Made by a program: the position numbers and the translations under genes. Shown here piece after piece: positions 39,787-52,364 of a stretch of 64,000 bases of DNA (position 1 is its first letter; each line of letters starts with the position of its first letter). A model generated the notes under the pieces. It did not search any database. It was not told the DNA's origin and was given only the letters and a program-made list of their open reading frames with translations. The DNA lies in NCBI RefSeq assembly GCF_000150275.1, contig NW_002060962.1, forward strand, positions 852,402-916,401. The letters run 5' to 3'. This DNA is from Trichoplax adhaerens (Eukaryota; Placozoa; Uniplacotomia; Trichoplacea; Trichoplacidae).

Positions 39787-41976
39787 ATAAGTGCAGAATA
39801 TATCGATCGATACGTAGAGTTTAATATACTAGACGTTGAACAAACGTTGCTTAGAAAAATAATTCGTGCAAGTGAGACTCATTTCTGTTATCTCTCTTGA
39901 AGTCGAAGATGCATATATATATTTTGTAGTAATCCCCCTCTCCCATTTGATTGTATCGATAGCTATATTTGGTATATTCAGATTTTTGAGAATAGATTTT
40001 ATCATGATGCTACTATTTGATAATTGCTAATTACGATACTGGAAATTGCTGATTTTCTAATACTAGCCACTTAATCAATTACGGTACAAGATTTATGTTG
40101 TTTTGATATACGCTAATTATGAAGATGTCACGCACCACACGATGTTGGAAATTTATGATAGAAGAGAAATGAGATTTTAAGCAGATTGGTTCACACAATA
40201 AAAATATTAATGATCTACTTAAGCAAAGTCTTTTTTTTGATGATTTAAGCCTAATTACAGGCAGTTTTGTTGGCGTAAATAGATCGAACAAAAGGCATAT
40301 AAGGACTGGAGAGAAGCGCCTCCAGTAAGCTTCTTATTTTTAAGCTCAGGATACATTAAATTAGATTCTTGATACAAATAATTATTACTCTGCTATCCTT
40401 AACTCAGTAATAAAATCAGTTTTTTACCTTCTATACTGACAAAAACAAATATTTTGTGAGATACTTGTATTAAAAATTATTATTATACTTATATCATTTT
40501 TCGTAAATGACTCTATTTGAATAAGTGAAGCGAAATAAATCTTGGTGGATAATTTGCTTCCTGGAAAGGATTTGTTCATGCTAATTTCATTTACAGAGTA
40601 TTACTCTACGACCAATGTAATTGAAAGTTGTTCGACCTGATGTACCTTATTGCAGATTTCACTTTTTCAGTTCTTAATAAACATTTTTACTGTTATTAAT
40701 GGAAGTACGATAAGAAGTTCTTCGTAAAGATTTAGAAGTAGTTTGTGAATTGCACAAATCTGATTTCAAATTATTTTACTGTCGCTGTAATTTTAACAAG
40801 AAATTTAGAGTTGTAATTCGTACTTTAATCTTATAAAGATTTTTTCATCTCCTTTAAATATATTTATGATGATAGCTAGCGGTAGCGATCATTCTTATTC
40901 TTATCGCTACCATCCCCTGTCTGAGATTGAACTATTTGAGATTCCTTCTATATGAGGTGATTTAATATAAACTACCTTGATTGGCTTGATAAAATATTTC
41001 AAGGGTGCTGGAAAATATGAGTTATGGTAATTTTTTCAGGTTCTGCGGCTTTACTTTATATAGTTAAATTAATTTCAATAATACAATTAATCAGCTATCT
41101 TCATGAACTATAAGAATAGTTTCTTATAAATTGCACGATAACATTCCCTTAAGGAAGAGTGTATATAGATTGTGATTGTGATACAGTAGCATACTATTGA
41201 GAAATTCGAAATTGTCAACGGTATATAATTTTCTGCATAAAGTTATGATAAGCTGTTGCTGATATACGTATTTACGTTCTTTAGCGGAATAGTTATCTCC
41301 TAACTTTAGTTCAGTCAGGTAGTTCTCTTAAGAGCTGTAATTATCAAGAGATGGAGAAACCTGTTAATTTTTGCTAATTCAGTAGCATAACATACTCGTA
41401 CAACTCAGGTTTAATTCCTAAAATTTTGAAGAAAGATAATTCTTGTAACGATATTTCCAATGTCATCTAAGATTACTGGATGAAGCTTATCATTCAATAA
41501 TTGCATACTTAAGCTACATCTGTATTTATAGTTTAAAATAATGAAATTCATGCAAATTAGTGCGTTAATATAAAAGTTTGGTAAATATTTCATCGGTTTT
41601 GTCTTTGTTTTCTATATGATATTTACGCATATGTGATTTACTCGCATTAATTATTAGTCAGTGAGTTTAATAGACTTAATTTGTCGACTGCCGCTTTATT
41701 ACTGAATTATTGGAATTTACAGTAAAATAATTACTATAGATTAAGGTGTAACACGTGATACCTGTAAAATACGTGGGAAACTTGTTTGTTGGTTGCTAAA
41801 TCCCGAACGTTGATAATCACTATTGTCAGAATAGGTTGTATTGGTGAATCAAAAGTTGCATAAAGTGGCATTTACTGCTAAAGAGCATTTTATACCGTAG
41901 TTAGAGCATTAGAATAGAGAATCGAAATAATCCTTGTAATATTCACGAGCTTTTATAAAAGATACGGTAACGAAGT
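39787..41976. other. Spacer between membrane genes A and B
   Basis: No exon of either family was recognised. Short minus-strand open frames (for example 40079-40291 and 41411-41593) show no conserved feature. Confidence 0.5.
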
Positions 41977-43484
41977 ATGGCATCGGATAGCTTTCAATAC
42001 GGACAGTTAGAGGAAGATCTAAATCAAATATCAGGACTGAAGAGCCTCGTTCTAGAAGGCCGATATCGTCATGCTTCATTTGGTTTAGCAATTAGTTTAT
42101 TCGTAACAGGTTTGATAAGCAGCATTATAGGTGGAATTGGATATATGATGCCAGGATACGAAACTAACTTCAGCATCGTTATCGGACAAGACGTTTGGAT
42201 CGGATTGATTGTAAGCATCGCTCTAAAGGGAATACAAAACTACCATCCAGAGCATGCATAGATTAATGAATCTGGAATTTTTGTGATAAATGAAGTCGGT
42301 GAATTTTTTACTAACGCTAAATATCGTCTATTAGTATTCTATGACCGGACTGTTTGGAATAATAACTTACTACAATCAAACGAATCCACATCTTGTAAGA
42401 TATTTATCGTCATTTATTACGATTTAAAAGATATATTAATCACTTTAACAATTTAAACTTTGAAGTTATAAGGATAACAATCACCATCAATTTTTGTTAT
42501 TTCAGATGCATACTTATTACTCATTCTCAATCCTGGCTTTCCATGCTGCCATTGCCCAATTTATATTAGGCCTAATTCCATGTTTTGGCTATATATTTGT
42601 GTTATGGCATAACATCATAACTATGATTTTATCCCTTTTCGCGATCAGCTTTTCTCTTGCTTGCGTCATAATACTCTCAAAGGCTATATATTGCTGTGGA
42701 ACAACGGTAACGTGAAATACATAACGAGATATATATATAACGCTAAGTATAAATATGATACATACGATTAAGTAATATACGAACGCAAGTTAGTTTATAG
42801 ATAGATTTAACACGACTACTAATCTATCTATTAGGAACCGCTTTAGGATATTGAAACATTACATAAACATTACATAAACATTCTCTGATTACCTGCAACA
42901 GTTTATTAGATTGCATTAGTCTTTTCTCTTGAGTAAGGGAACCTTAATTTCATTCTAAATGAGTATCCATCTTATCCGTTATAATTTAGAATGCTCGTAC
43001 GATGTACTATGAAAATACTACAAATCCCAACCAAGCCGCTACTTTACAACAGCCATCAGGACAACCAGGTAAAAGTGTCATATACTCGTACGGTATCGTT
43101 TTATAAAATATATTTACTTATCTAAATCAGTTTAGTGGATGATTAAATGATTTTAGTAAAGTTGAATAAATTTCGGTATAACCACGTTAAAAAATTTGAA
43201 TATGCATACAGTATTTCTGTGCTATTTAAGAACAGCGTAGCATAATCATGACCGGTACATTCTGCTATTACTGTTATTTAATTTGCTCGGTACTTAGTTT
43301 ATATCAAAGTCAGTAGTTAAAGTTCAAGTGAATTGTTCTTAATCCAAAAATACTAATTAAATATATTTTATTTTCGCCAATAGGAGCAATAATAATGCCT
43401 TCAAATCGATTAGTAAATTTAAATCAAGAAACTTCAGGCGCTTATACCATCCTTTCTGAGGCTACAGATAATTCTAATTCATGA
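41977..43484 (+). CDS. MS4A/CD20-like four-pass membrane protein B (five exons)
   Basis: The exons are 41977-42210, 42335-42394, 42506-42706, 42990-43068 and 43384-43484, giving 224 residues, with junction phases 0,0,0,1 as in the paralogues. TM1 is about residues 34-57 and includes SSIIGGIGY. TM2 includes IVIGQDVWIG (Asp72) and continues into the 60-base exon 2, YSMTGLFGI and so on to NQTNPHL. Exon 3 starts MHTYYSFSIL (TM3). TM4 follows LWHNII and ends SKAIYCCG. The tail is the shortest of the five; exon 4 ends QQPSGQPG, like the QPNQPG end of exon 4 in genes D and E. It is probably a compact membrane adaptor. No ligand or partner can be inferred. Confidence 0.8.
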
Positions 43485-45532
43485 ATTTGATTATACTATT
43501 TACTAGCTATTCAAGTTGTCGAAATAGAAATATTCTATACTAGATTGAAAGACTCACATGGAACTTTATATAGTTTGCTGAATCATCTAAGTAATTCTTA
43601 AATAAGTTCTTAATCAAATTCACTTAGTACGGTACTTAATCAAACACATTTATTGAGCAGTAGTTAACTAAAAATGTTGCCCAATCAAGGTATGCAAAGG
43701 ATAATACATATGAGATAAAGGTGTTGAACACAACATTATAATTTATTTATTTCTAATTTGATGCCATGAATTATAATTTTACGACAAAAAACTATATTGT
43801 GCAAATTTAAATCAACTTTATCGTGAAAACATTAGCTAGCCAAGTAAAAATTATCAAAAAATTAATTATTTTAGTAATACTCGAAAATTTAATAACTAAT
43901 GAATCAGTTGTTTTAAAAAAAAAAAAGAACACATATTAAAACTTGCTTAGACAGTAAAAATTCGATGGTGATAAATCTCGTGGCCGCCCAATCTATTTTG
44001 TACACTTTGCGATGGATTGTAAGTTTGGTTGTTCCAGATATTGGACACTATAGATTAAAATTTATGAATGCATTCTACTAGCATGAAGATGTCTTATACG
44101 AAGGTAATTAAATTGAAATTGTGTACCTAATGGTCACTTCTTGGGCATTATTAATCATATTGGAATACAAGAAATTTTAAAGAGATAATAGTTTAATGTC
44201 TTAGATACCGTATACTATGGCAGCAGGCTTTTGCTAGAATGGAAACATTACAAGGGATCTAGTTCTTTTTAATTGTTAAAAGAGTCTCAATATATGCTCT
44301 GAGAGTATTCTTTTTTTCATAACCTTTTAGATAGTAAGAAATTATTCTATTCTGTGCTGCTAAAATAATACTGCAGTTAATAATAAGCTTATTGCCATCT
44401 AAATAAGTAGAATGCTTTCTTGCATATTGAGGCTACCGACATTAAATCATGCTGCTGATGCATTTCAGCTTTAAGAAAATGTATATGTAATAGTAAAGAG
44501 AATGATAGTATTAGCGTTTATCGACGATATACGCTATATGTATAGTACTTATGGGTAATTGCTATAGCAACCGAGTGTTAACAGAATTAAACGCGGCCAT
44601 AGGTTCATGATACAATTTTTACTCTTTATGATTATACTGTAAGTAGTTCATTATATTCTTCTTGAGTGAAATCTATTAAACTAATACTGTAGATTCTCAT
44701 ATTAATTATCTATTAAACTGTTAGAGTTAATCTAGTCACCTAGCATGATATACATAACGATGGTAATTTTAAATGCTAAATTTTAGTAACTACCATGGGC
44801 GAACGAATAGGTAGTCGATGATAACTTATCCTTTTTACGCAGCTTATCTGCGTCTAAATTACCATTGATCATTTGCAATTATAATAATTGAATCTATTAG
44901 TAGTCATAAATTGATCCTGCACTACTTATAATCAAATCAGAGGCGTGGCTAGTAGGCTTCTTGATATGTTTGAGGTTGATTTTCTTCATTATATTTACAT
45001 TCCTTTTACACAATGAGGGTGGAAAAATTATTGTGCAACTAGTTACCTTAGATAATATATGGTATGCTTTGTTCGTGCTCTGCCTTGTAATTGATAATTT
45101 AAATAATTTTGACTTCATTAGCGTAGAAGTTGATACTGAAATACTTTCTAGTGCATTGGTTTAATAACTTTTCCTGTAATTATAATTACCACTTTTGTAT
45201 ATTTATGCAGAATAAAATACACTGTAGCCACATATACTCAGACTTCACATGAATATTAGAATTGATTGACTAATAAGTCTGTGTTGCTTAGCAGCTGAGC
45301 ACGACGTTTTCGTAGGCTTTTGATTTCGGTCCGTTATCAATTGTTCATCCAACATTTTAATCTTTAATTAGATCTTGCACAGTAGAACAACAATTAATAT
45401 TTTTGATAACTCTGGTATACGTGTACAGACAACATTAAAGTAGCTAGAGATAAAATATTAACAATTATAATAGATCGAAAGAGTCTATAAAATCTTCAGT
45501 TGACTAATCAATAGGTGAATATTCTGGGTACT
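43485..45532. other. Spacer between membrane genes B and C
   Basis: No supported gene was seen. It contains a 12-base A run at 43915-43926. An open frame at 44961-45164 starts with a hydrophobic stretch but has an overlapping antisense frame, no splice support and no paralogue. TAG at 45512-45514, just before GTGAATATT, could be a leader acceptor for gene C. Confidence 0.5.
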
Positions 45533-47796
45533 ATGCCGTCTTCTCATTCTCAAGCATTTCAACAGCAGCAACTGCAACAGATGCTGCAGAATCAATCATC
45601 AGTAAAAAATTACACATTGCCAACTGGTTTACGCCGCATAAATCTGGGTCTTGGTGTAACTACTCTTATCTTAGGTATTTGCTCTATGGCTTTTGGTGGA
45701 GTTTCGTTTACAGCCAGGGCAGTTTATGGAAATATATCCATTCAGATTGCTCAGGATATCTATGTAGGATTATCGGTAAATGTTAATAACAGATATCTTA
45801 GATATTCATAGAGCACTAAAGTATCAAGTAACAAACATAATGATCACAAACAATTTATTTGTATGTAGTTCTATATCATAAGTGAATCTCTTTTTAACAT
45901 TTGATAGTTTTAACATATCAGTGTTTTTATAACCTTGTAGGTAATACTGTAGATAAGTGACAGGATACACTAAAGTTGTTATTTTGTAGGGGGTATATCT
46001 TGTTGCGTTATGTTAAAAAAGTTAGGGGGTCATTCTCTAACTTAAAATGCTGTCTGCTGCTTCTATGTACTAGTAGTTTAGCAATTACAGTACGATATCT
46101 CGATATAACTGTAACGAATTTACACCCAAACGTCTAGTACAGTAATGTCGATAACGGCGATGATTTCTTGATATAATCATCTGGTACAGACAGTAGTTTA
46201 AATTCAAACAAATATTAATCTGTAGCATTTTAGCTCTCGTTTGCGCAATCATGCTATTTATCTAAACTTTTTATATTTATATTTGATTAAAGTATTTTCT
46301 GGCAGGAATCTTTGCGCTTGTTGCACATTGTAATAGGTTAAACAAAAAATTGGTAAGTTTAAAGCAGACATGTAAGAGTAAATTATAATATGAGAAATAG
46401 CCCACTTAGAAAGAGATAAATAATGTTTTACTCCTTGTTGCCCTTTTCCTGCTATCAGAAGCTAACTTAAATTCAATTTTTAAATTTTTGAACACCTAGT
46501 TACATGCAAATTATGCTTTTGCTATTCTTGGTTGCGTCTTTTCCATTAGCCAGTTTTGCGTAGGATTAATTAGTATCCTTGGCTATACACCAACATCTCG
46601 CTGGCACAACATTGTAACTATCGTTATATCCTTCGCTGGCTTCACATTGACTTTATCGAGTGTCATCATGCTCTCTGAATATGTATATTGCACATCCTAT
46701 TCTACAGTAAGTAGTAGTATTAAGAAATTGATTGTAAAATGTTATTCACTATCATTTCGATGGGAATAATGCATAATATTTGGCTATTTATATGGACAAA
46801 GACTTACCTTTCAAACCGTTCTTATATAATTTGTAGAATCTTTATCTAGGAATAGTTTCTAAAAAAATTATTATAAAGCCAACTAGAGTGATAATAGTGT
46901 CTGCTTGTTATTTAATGTAGGACGATACTGCCGTTGAACCACTCGTTGAGTCAAGAAACATAGGTAAATTGCACTTCAAATTAAATTACGCTTACATCAG
47001 AGCAGCGCCCTATATAATTCATTGTCTTATATTAGATACGATAAGATATCGTATTGATCGCTAACCATGCGGATAAGTATTTGTAGAGATTAATAGAATG
47101 AAATTGAAAGAGTAAAAAGAAAAAAAAGTAATTTCTTTAGCATTTACATGCTAATGCCAGTTATGAGCAAGATTTAGACGTACTGTATTAGCTGGATAAC
47201 AGAATATCTGAGTACCATTTATTTGTGTTGCCGTAGTTAATTACAACAATGTGAATTTTTATTCAGAGTTAGATACTGTAGCGAGTCCATCACCAGCTAA
47301 TATCCAACAAGGATTAAACAAACAGGACCCGAAAATATTTTCACCTCATAATATGGCCATGACCACCAATGCAGTTCAAGTAGCTACTACACAACAGGTA
47401 GCTCATCCACAGATTGTATATGCACCTCATGCCATGAATACGATGGCAGCAGCATCGCCAACTGCAGTGCATCAGATTGTAAATTTACCGCAACGTGGAA
47501 ATCTAATGGTACAGCCTGGATTTCAACAGTTTATACCTAATACTGAAGTAGTTGGCGTACCTACGATGGCAACGGTACAACAGGTTATTGCTTCACAAAC
47601 GCCAAGTGGTCAACTTGTAATTACTCCTAGAGATGCAAATACAATGATGCCAAAACCCATCGATAATCGATCACCTTCCCATGGCATAGAAGCAGTGGTG
47701 AGCAATCCATCTATTGATATTCAACACAATTCGCATGAAATGAGTACAGTGGAACCTAAAATTGATATCACTTCCGAATCAAAAGGAAGCTTTTAA
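45533..47796 (+). CDS. MS4A/CD20-like four-pass membrane protein C (five exons)
   Basis: The exons are 45533-45775, 46293-46352, 46500-46706, 46921-46963 and 47267-47796, giving 360 residues. The start is the first ATG in the frame (MPSSHSQAFQ). The N-tail is Gln-rich (residues 10-21). TM1 is about 38-60. TM2 includes IQIAQDIYVG with Asp75, where Tyr replaces the Trp of the other four, and runs into the 60-base exon 2 (YFLAGIFALVAH to NKKL). This exon is fixed by length and frame; its acceptor AAAG is weak. Exon 3 begins LHANYAFAIL (TM3), and RWHNIV leads into TM4, which ends SEYVYC. The last exon encodes 176 residues rich in Pro, Gln, Asn and Met, without long charged runs, and ends ITSESKGSF. 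It has no recognised domain and is probably disordered and cytoplasmic. Confidence 0.8.
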
Positions 47797-47817
47797 GAGA
47801 CTCTTACAGAGCATTCC

Positions 47818-47823
47818 AATAAA
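47818..47823 (+). terminator. Polyadenylation signal of gene C
   Basis: AATAAA lies 22 bases after the stop; another lies at 47904-47909. The first would give a very short 3' UTR, so the second may be the one used. Confidence 0.45.
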
Positions 47824-50800
47824 TAGAACGCCAATCCAATCACTTAATTATGTTATCCGAGGAAGATTCTGTGTATTATTTCCGACATATTAGTTACCGT
47901 TTAAATAAAATGACGTCTTAGAAATTTTGGATGTTATTGTAAAAAAGTAGCTAAGATATTGAATGATCAAATTTTATTTCGATTTCTCTTTTCATAAATA
48001 AATTAATAATATAGACTGTTTGTATGCAATATTATACAAAATACTTGTGCAAAAAAGCTAGACGATTTTATCGAACGTAGACTCATAAGTGCTGCGCCGC
48101 GCTGCAGTGCATGAGTTTTTAACCCTATTATGTTCAGACATACAGTTCTACGCTGCATAATATCACTGTATTCCCTAACTCATAACTCCTGTGATTAGAT
48201 GAAATCATTGCTTACCTCTATTAGAACCTGAATAGAAAATGAATTTGTATTTTTCTTACAGTTAGAAATAACTGATTTATGCCAACCTCAGGCAATTAAA
48301 ACTATACGATGATCCATGTAATCATGAAGCATTGAACTGTAAGCAAGTCTAAGATAAGCTTTCCTTAAATCAAAGTCATAAGCAGTTACTTCGGGGTGTA
48401 TGCTTGCACTTGAATCTCTATTTACAGGTCTTTGCACTTCTAGCCACAGCTTAATCTAGTTTAAACTGACCGTCATACAAATACAGATGATTAATTATCG
48501 CTCACAATAGCGTGTACTGCATGATCCAACGATATCATCACTTATTTCAGATAATATTGATTAATAAACTATAATAGATTAGAGCTCGATAGCAGGAAAT
48601 GCAATGTAGAATGATTTCAGTTGCAACATATCGTATTCCATCGTTGTCGTAGAAGTTAGTACCGTTTAATTTAGAATCATCGTTATCATCCTTATTTATA
48701 TATCGTTACTATGATAAGATTTTACTTTTAGGCTTAATTTTGATTTAATTGTGGAAGATTTTGAGCTCAAAGACAGAATAATTTACTGTATTATCAATAG
48801 GGCATATCCTTAAAAATACTAATACTAAATTAAGCATATTATCCTCAAACACATTGTAGAATGATAATAGTTCTAAGAAATAGAAAGGTAAGTGTACGAA
48901 AGGTAATAGCAAGCTAAGATCAATTCATTTGGAAATTTAAGTTTTAATTCAATAGAAAATTAATTAAAGGATTTACTACCTCCCACGTACCGTTGTGTTG
49001 TGAATCGCAGTAATGTAGAATCCAAAAGAATTAGTGGCAGATTTCCAGCTCGATTGAGCTATAAGAAAGCATCTCAAAGATAATTTGATTAGAACTACAG
49101 CTGCATGCTAACTGGACTGTATTGCATAAATTAGTTCTCTATCAGCAACTTACAATCTAATCTCTAAATACGATTGTAATAAATGCATCTTACAATAAAT
49201 ATCTTAGTCAAATGATATTTTCTTAGAGGCTTTTATTACAAGGTTTTAGGAATAGTAGAGCAATAATTAATTACTGCAAGAATCTACTCTAACATCTAAG
49301 GTATTCCGGGCTAAAAGCGAAGTAAAGTCTCTTCTCCTCCTGAGGTCATGTCTGTACTTCTTATATACATTTAGTTAAATCCGTTTATGACAACTTGATT
49401 AATCTACATTCAGACATGAGTCATCAAACAAAATATTTTTTCAAATAGTACATATTATTTTCTACAATCTAAATCATTCTACTTAAGATGTCACTACTCT
49501 TCTATTAACGTCTAGCCCTTTTCTTCGGAGGACATCTTAGCTACGACAGTGTTTCTAACCACGTAAATCTTATACCATAATTAGTCAACTGGCTACTATT
49601 AGTCATTAATAATTTTTAATATAGCAGTTAGCAATCATCTAATATTAGCTTCACGATAATAGCTATTCGAAGAAACCGAACTATATCAAATATAGCTATC
49701 CGTATAATCAAATATGGGTGCATCACTACAATGATCAGATTTCTTAACTCGATTGAACGGTGAGAGAATGCCTGATAGATAATTTGACGAGAACCATAGC
49801 TTCGTATTAAATTTCACGATATTATATGAGTTAGCTATTTGCTAGCTGTTATATTCATGGTAATCGGTAGTAGGTTTAATTGAGAATCGTTTATTGATCA
49901 ATCGGAATCGTGTATTTATACATTTGTGAAATTATTTTACATATAGTACAATTAATGTGTGCTTTAATACCTTATACTTGATAGCGGCGACTAACTGATA
50001 GTTACCAGACAATGATTTCAAATTATCGTTTGCAAAGACGCTAAGAAAATATGTCACTTGTATTAACGTTAATGTTTCCAGTTATTAAACAACAAATTTT
50101 AATAATGGTGATGTTATTGTGTCACTCATGGCTCTTCATAAACAGATCCTGCACTTTGATAGTGTATTCTCGCTAATAATTTAAATAAGTCTGACTGACG
50201 ATAATACTTTAAGCTATACTTAATAATTAATATATGAATTTACGTTTGTTTAACGTATCTTGACTATTAAGCCGTCCTTAAAAGAATAACTCAAGTTGAA
50301 CGATCAATATTTAAGGATAACAGCAAGCATGTTCTAGCTAACACGAATTTTATTTATGCGAAACATTATACGATTATATCTAACTTGGATTCAAAAATAG
50401 TGTATTACTTATAAGAATATCGGTAGAAAACGAGTTTATATTTTATTTACGGTTAACAAATTAATAAGTATCAATTTCGCTTTATTTCATTGATCCGTTC
50501 AGAGTACATTGAACTCCATAGATAGTCTATGGTGGAGTTGCTTAAATCAGAGTCATAATCAGTTATTCCAAGGTGTATGCTAAACTATAAATATCGTCAG
50601 ATTTCTTAGCTCGATTCAACTGCGGGAAATACACGGTAAAAAGTTACTGAACCTCTGGCAGGTCTATCAAATGGTAATACTATCTGTTAAATGAGCACAT
50701 TATCGTAAACCGTCAGCAAAGCGACGGGAGTTTGCACTAGTATTTCATAAATTATACCTAGACATTCACATTCATACAAAGTAAGTCACGCAATAAAATC

Positions 50801-52223
50801 TACCAATTTTACTAATACAATTGGTAACTACTCAATAAATAGAGTCTTGACCTTATACAGGTGGCAATTACTAGCATTTTACATTCCAGCAAACAAATAT
50901 GATCTAGTATATGACTATACAGTACTACACGAAGCCATTTCTGACAAGTATATTAGGCGTCTACGCAGTAAAAATGCAAAGCTTTTTGTCGCGAAGCGAG
51001 TTTTCATGATGATTGTTGATTTGGTTAAGTTAAATTTTCACCGTAGTTCTTTCTGCTTCATTTTGCTTTCGAATTGATTTCTCTATATATCTGTTGAAGT
51101 AACTATTATTTTTTTACTGTTGTCTTGAGAATGAAGTTTGTAGTGTGTGTTTCTCGTATTTGATTGCTTTATGAATTTGCTACCATAAAATTCTAGTGTT
51201 ATTAAAGATCTGTTTTGTGAATGTTTTCTGAGCGATTTGTACCATATTATATACCGTTATTTCCCCCCAGTGTCACAAATCACGATTTGTGACAGCTTTG
51301 TAAGCAAACTCAATATATTCGCTTTCATTATATCTACGGCAAATGTTCACTACTGGTAATAACCATAATGTTAGTTTAATTGACTGTATAATATATACTG
51401 TATATTGTCGCTCACTCGCCTTCAATTACTATCGATATTCTTTATGTACGTATAAAACTTTACCGGCACTTGGTTGAATTTTAGCAAGCAGTGAGAATAA
51501 TTATAAGGTCACTGTGATAAGCCAGTACGAAATTTCCAAATTTGTTGAAATTTAGGACCTAATTAGATCTTATACAAAGATAATCTGCACTTCGCTCTAC
51601 AGCACTCTGGCCAAATACAACTGCCAGAAAGACTTGTAGAAAGAACTACTGAATAACCTAAAGTTGCTTGCTGGAACAGTTTTTCTAGTGTTTGCTGCTA
51701 CGATTAGCGCTATTACTAGCCTATACTTTATCGTAGTGATCTCAAGAGTAGTTAGGCTTATGCTATTACAACTCAATTGCGTTTATAGCCCAATAATTAT
51801 TATAGAATAGGCGCCATCCCGGAATACAATTGCTAATTGCTCTACCTGAAATTCAGCTGGACTGTCGAAATGGGAAACTACAGCTTGCCTTTCGTTCATA
51901 AATTCAATCGTGAATAAAAAAAATCCTTGTCGATCAATCAACTAAAGGCTAGCTGATTATGTAAGTAGGCGTCTTATGTTTTAAATACTCTCTCCTGGAA
52001 ATCTGTTGTAATTATGGATTCAATTTTATTTTTGCTATCTTTTATATTATTATACGGTACAGTCAGAGTCTGTCTGTAGATCTACGGCACGGCACGTTCA
52101 GCTTTAATAGACTTAAATAGACTCTCCTTATGACGCAATCTCTGGTAGTCAGGAAGTGACTAGAACCATACCGTACAGTATGATTAATTCCCCCTTAGGC
52201 CTTGACTAATCAATCGCAGTTAT
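47824..52223. other. Repeat-rich spacer between genes C and D
   Basis: No coding gene was supported. The region is a mosaic of segments that recur in the D-E spacer. 48.36-49.2 kb resembles 58.0-59.2 kb. 49.97-50.59 kb resembles 56.86-58.06 kb. 51.83 kb onward resembles 59.31 kb onward. A local motif AGATTTC followed by CTCGATT occurs near 49050, 49740 and 50612. The open frame at 50847-51077 has no ATG start and no copy in the second spacer. Confidence 0.55.
51271..51294. repeat. Perfect hairpin with fold-back-element end motif
   Basis: Arms TGTCACAAATC and GATTTGTGACA flank a 2-base loop. The TGTCACAAA/TTTGTGACA arms match the inner hairpin ends of the element at 24.5 kb. It could be a solo end or footprint of that family. 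Confidence 0.7.
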
Positions 52224-52292
52224 AGCTTGGCACACCCAGGATAAATGAATTGTATAGTTTTCAGGGGCGACGTGTCTTTTCTCTCTCATTAG
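52224..52292 (+). promoter_or_regulatory. Conserved upstream block of gene D
   Basis: GCTTGGCACACCCA, then GTATAGTTTTCAGG(G/C)GCGA and a TGTC plus CTCTC run are shared with 59740-59804 upstream of gene E, about 75-145 bases before each ATG. They stand out from more diverged flanks, so a core promoter or leader element is likely. A CTTTTAG acceptor-like site lies just before each ATG (CTTTTAGCCT(A/G)AAAGAA), so a noncoding first exon is possible. Confidence 0.4.
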
Positions 52293-52364
52293 ACGATCTT
52301 TACAATAAAAAAATTATTCCAGCAATCGCCATTATCCGTCATCTTTTAGCCTAAAAGAAACAAC

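Noticed and set aside
41909-42091. Minus-strand open frame at gene B
   Set aside because: It is antisense to the first exon of gene B, whose frame, splice sites and paralogues are consistent.
45515-45532. Upstream GTG start for gene C
   Set aside because: The six extra codons begin with GTG, which is not a normal eukaryotic start. The first ATG is at 45533, and the bases before it look like a leader with a possible splice acceptor.
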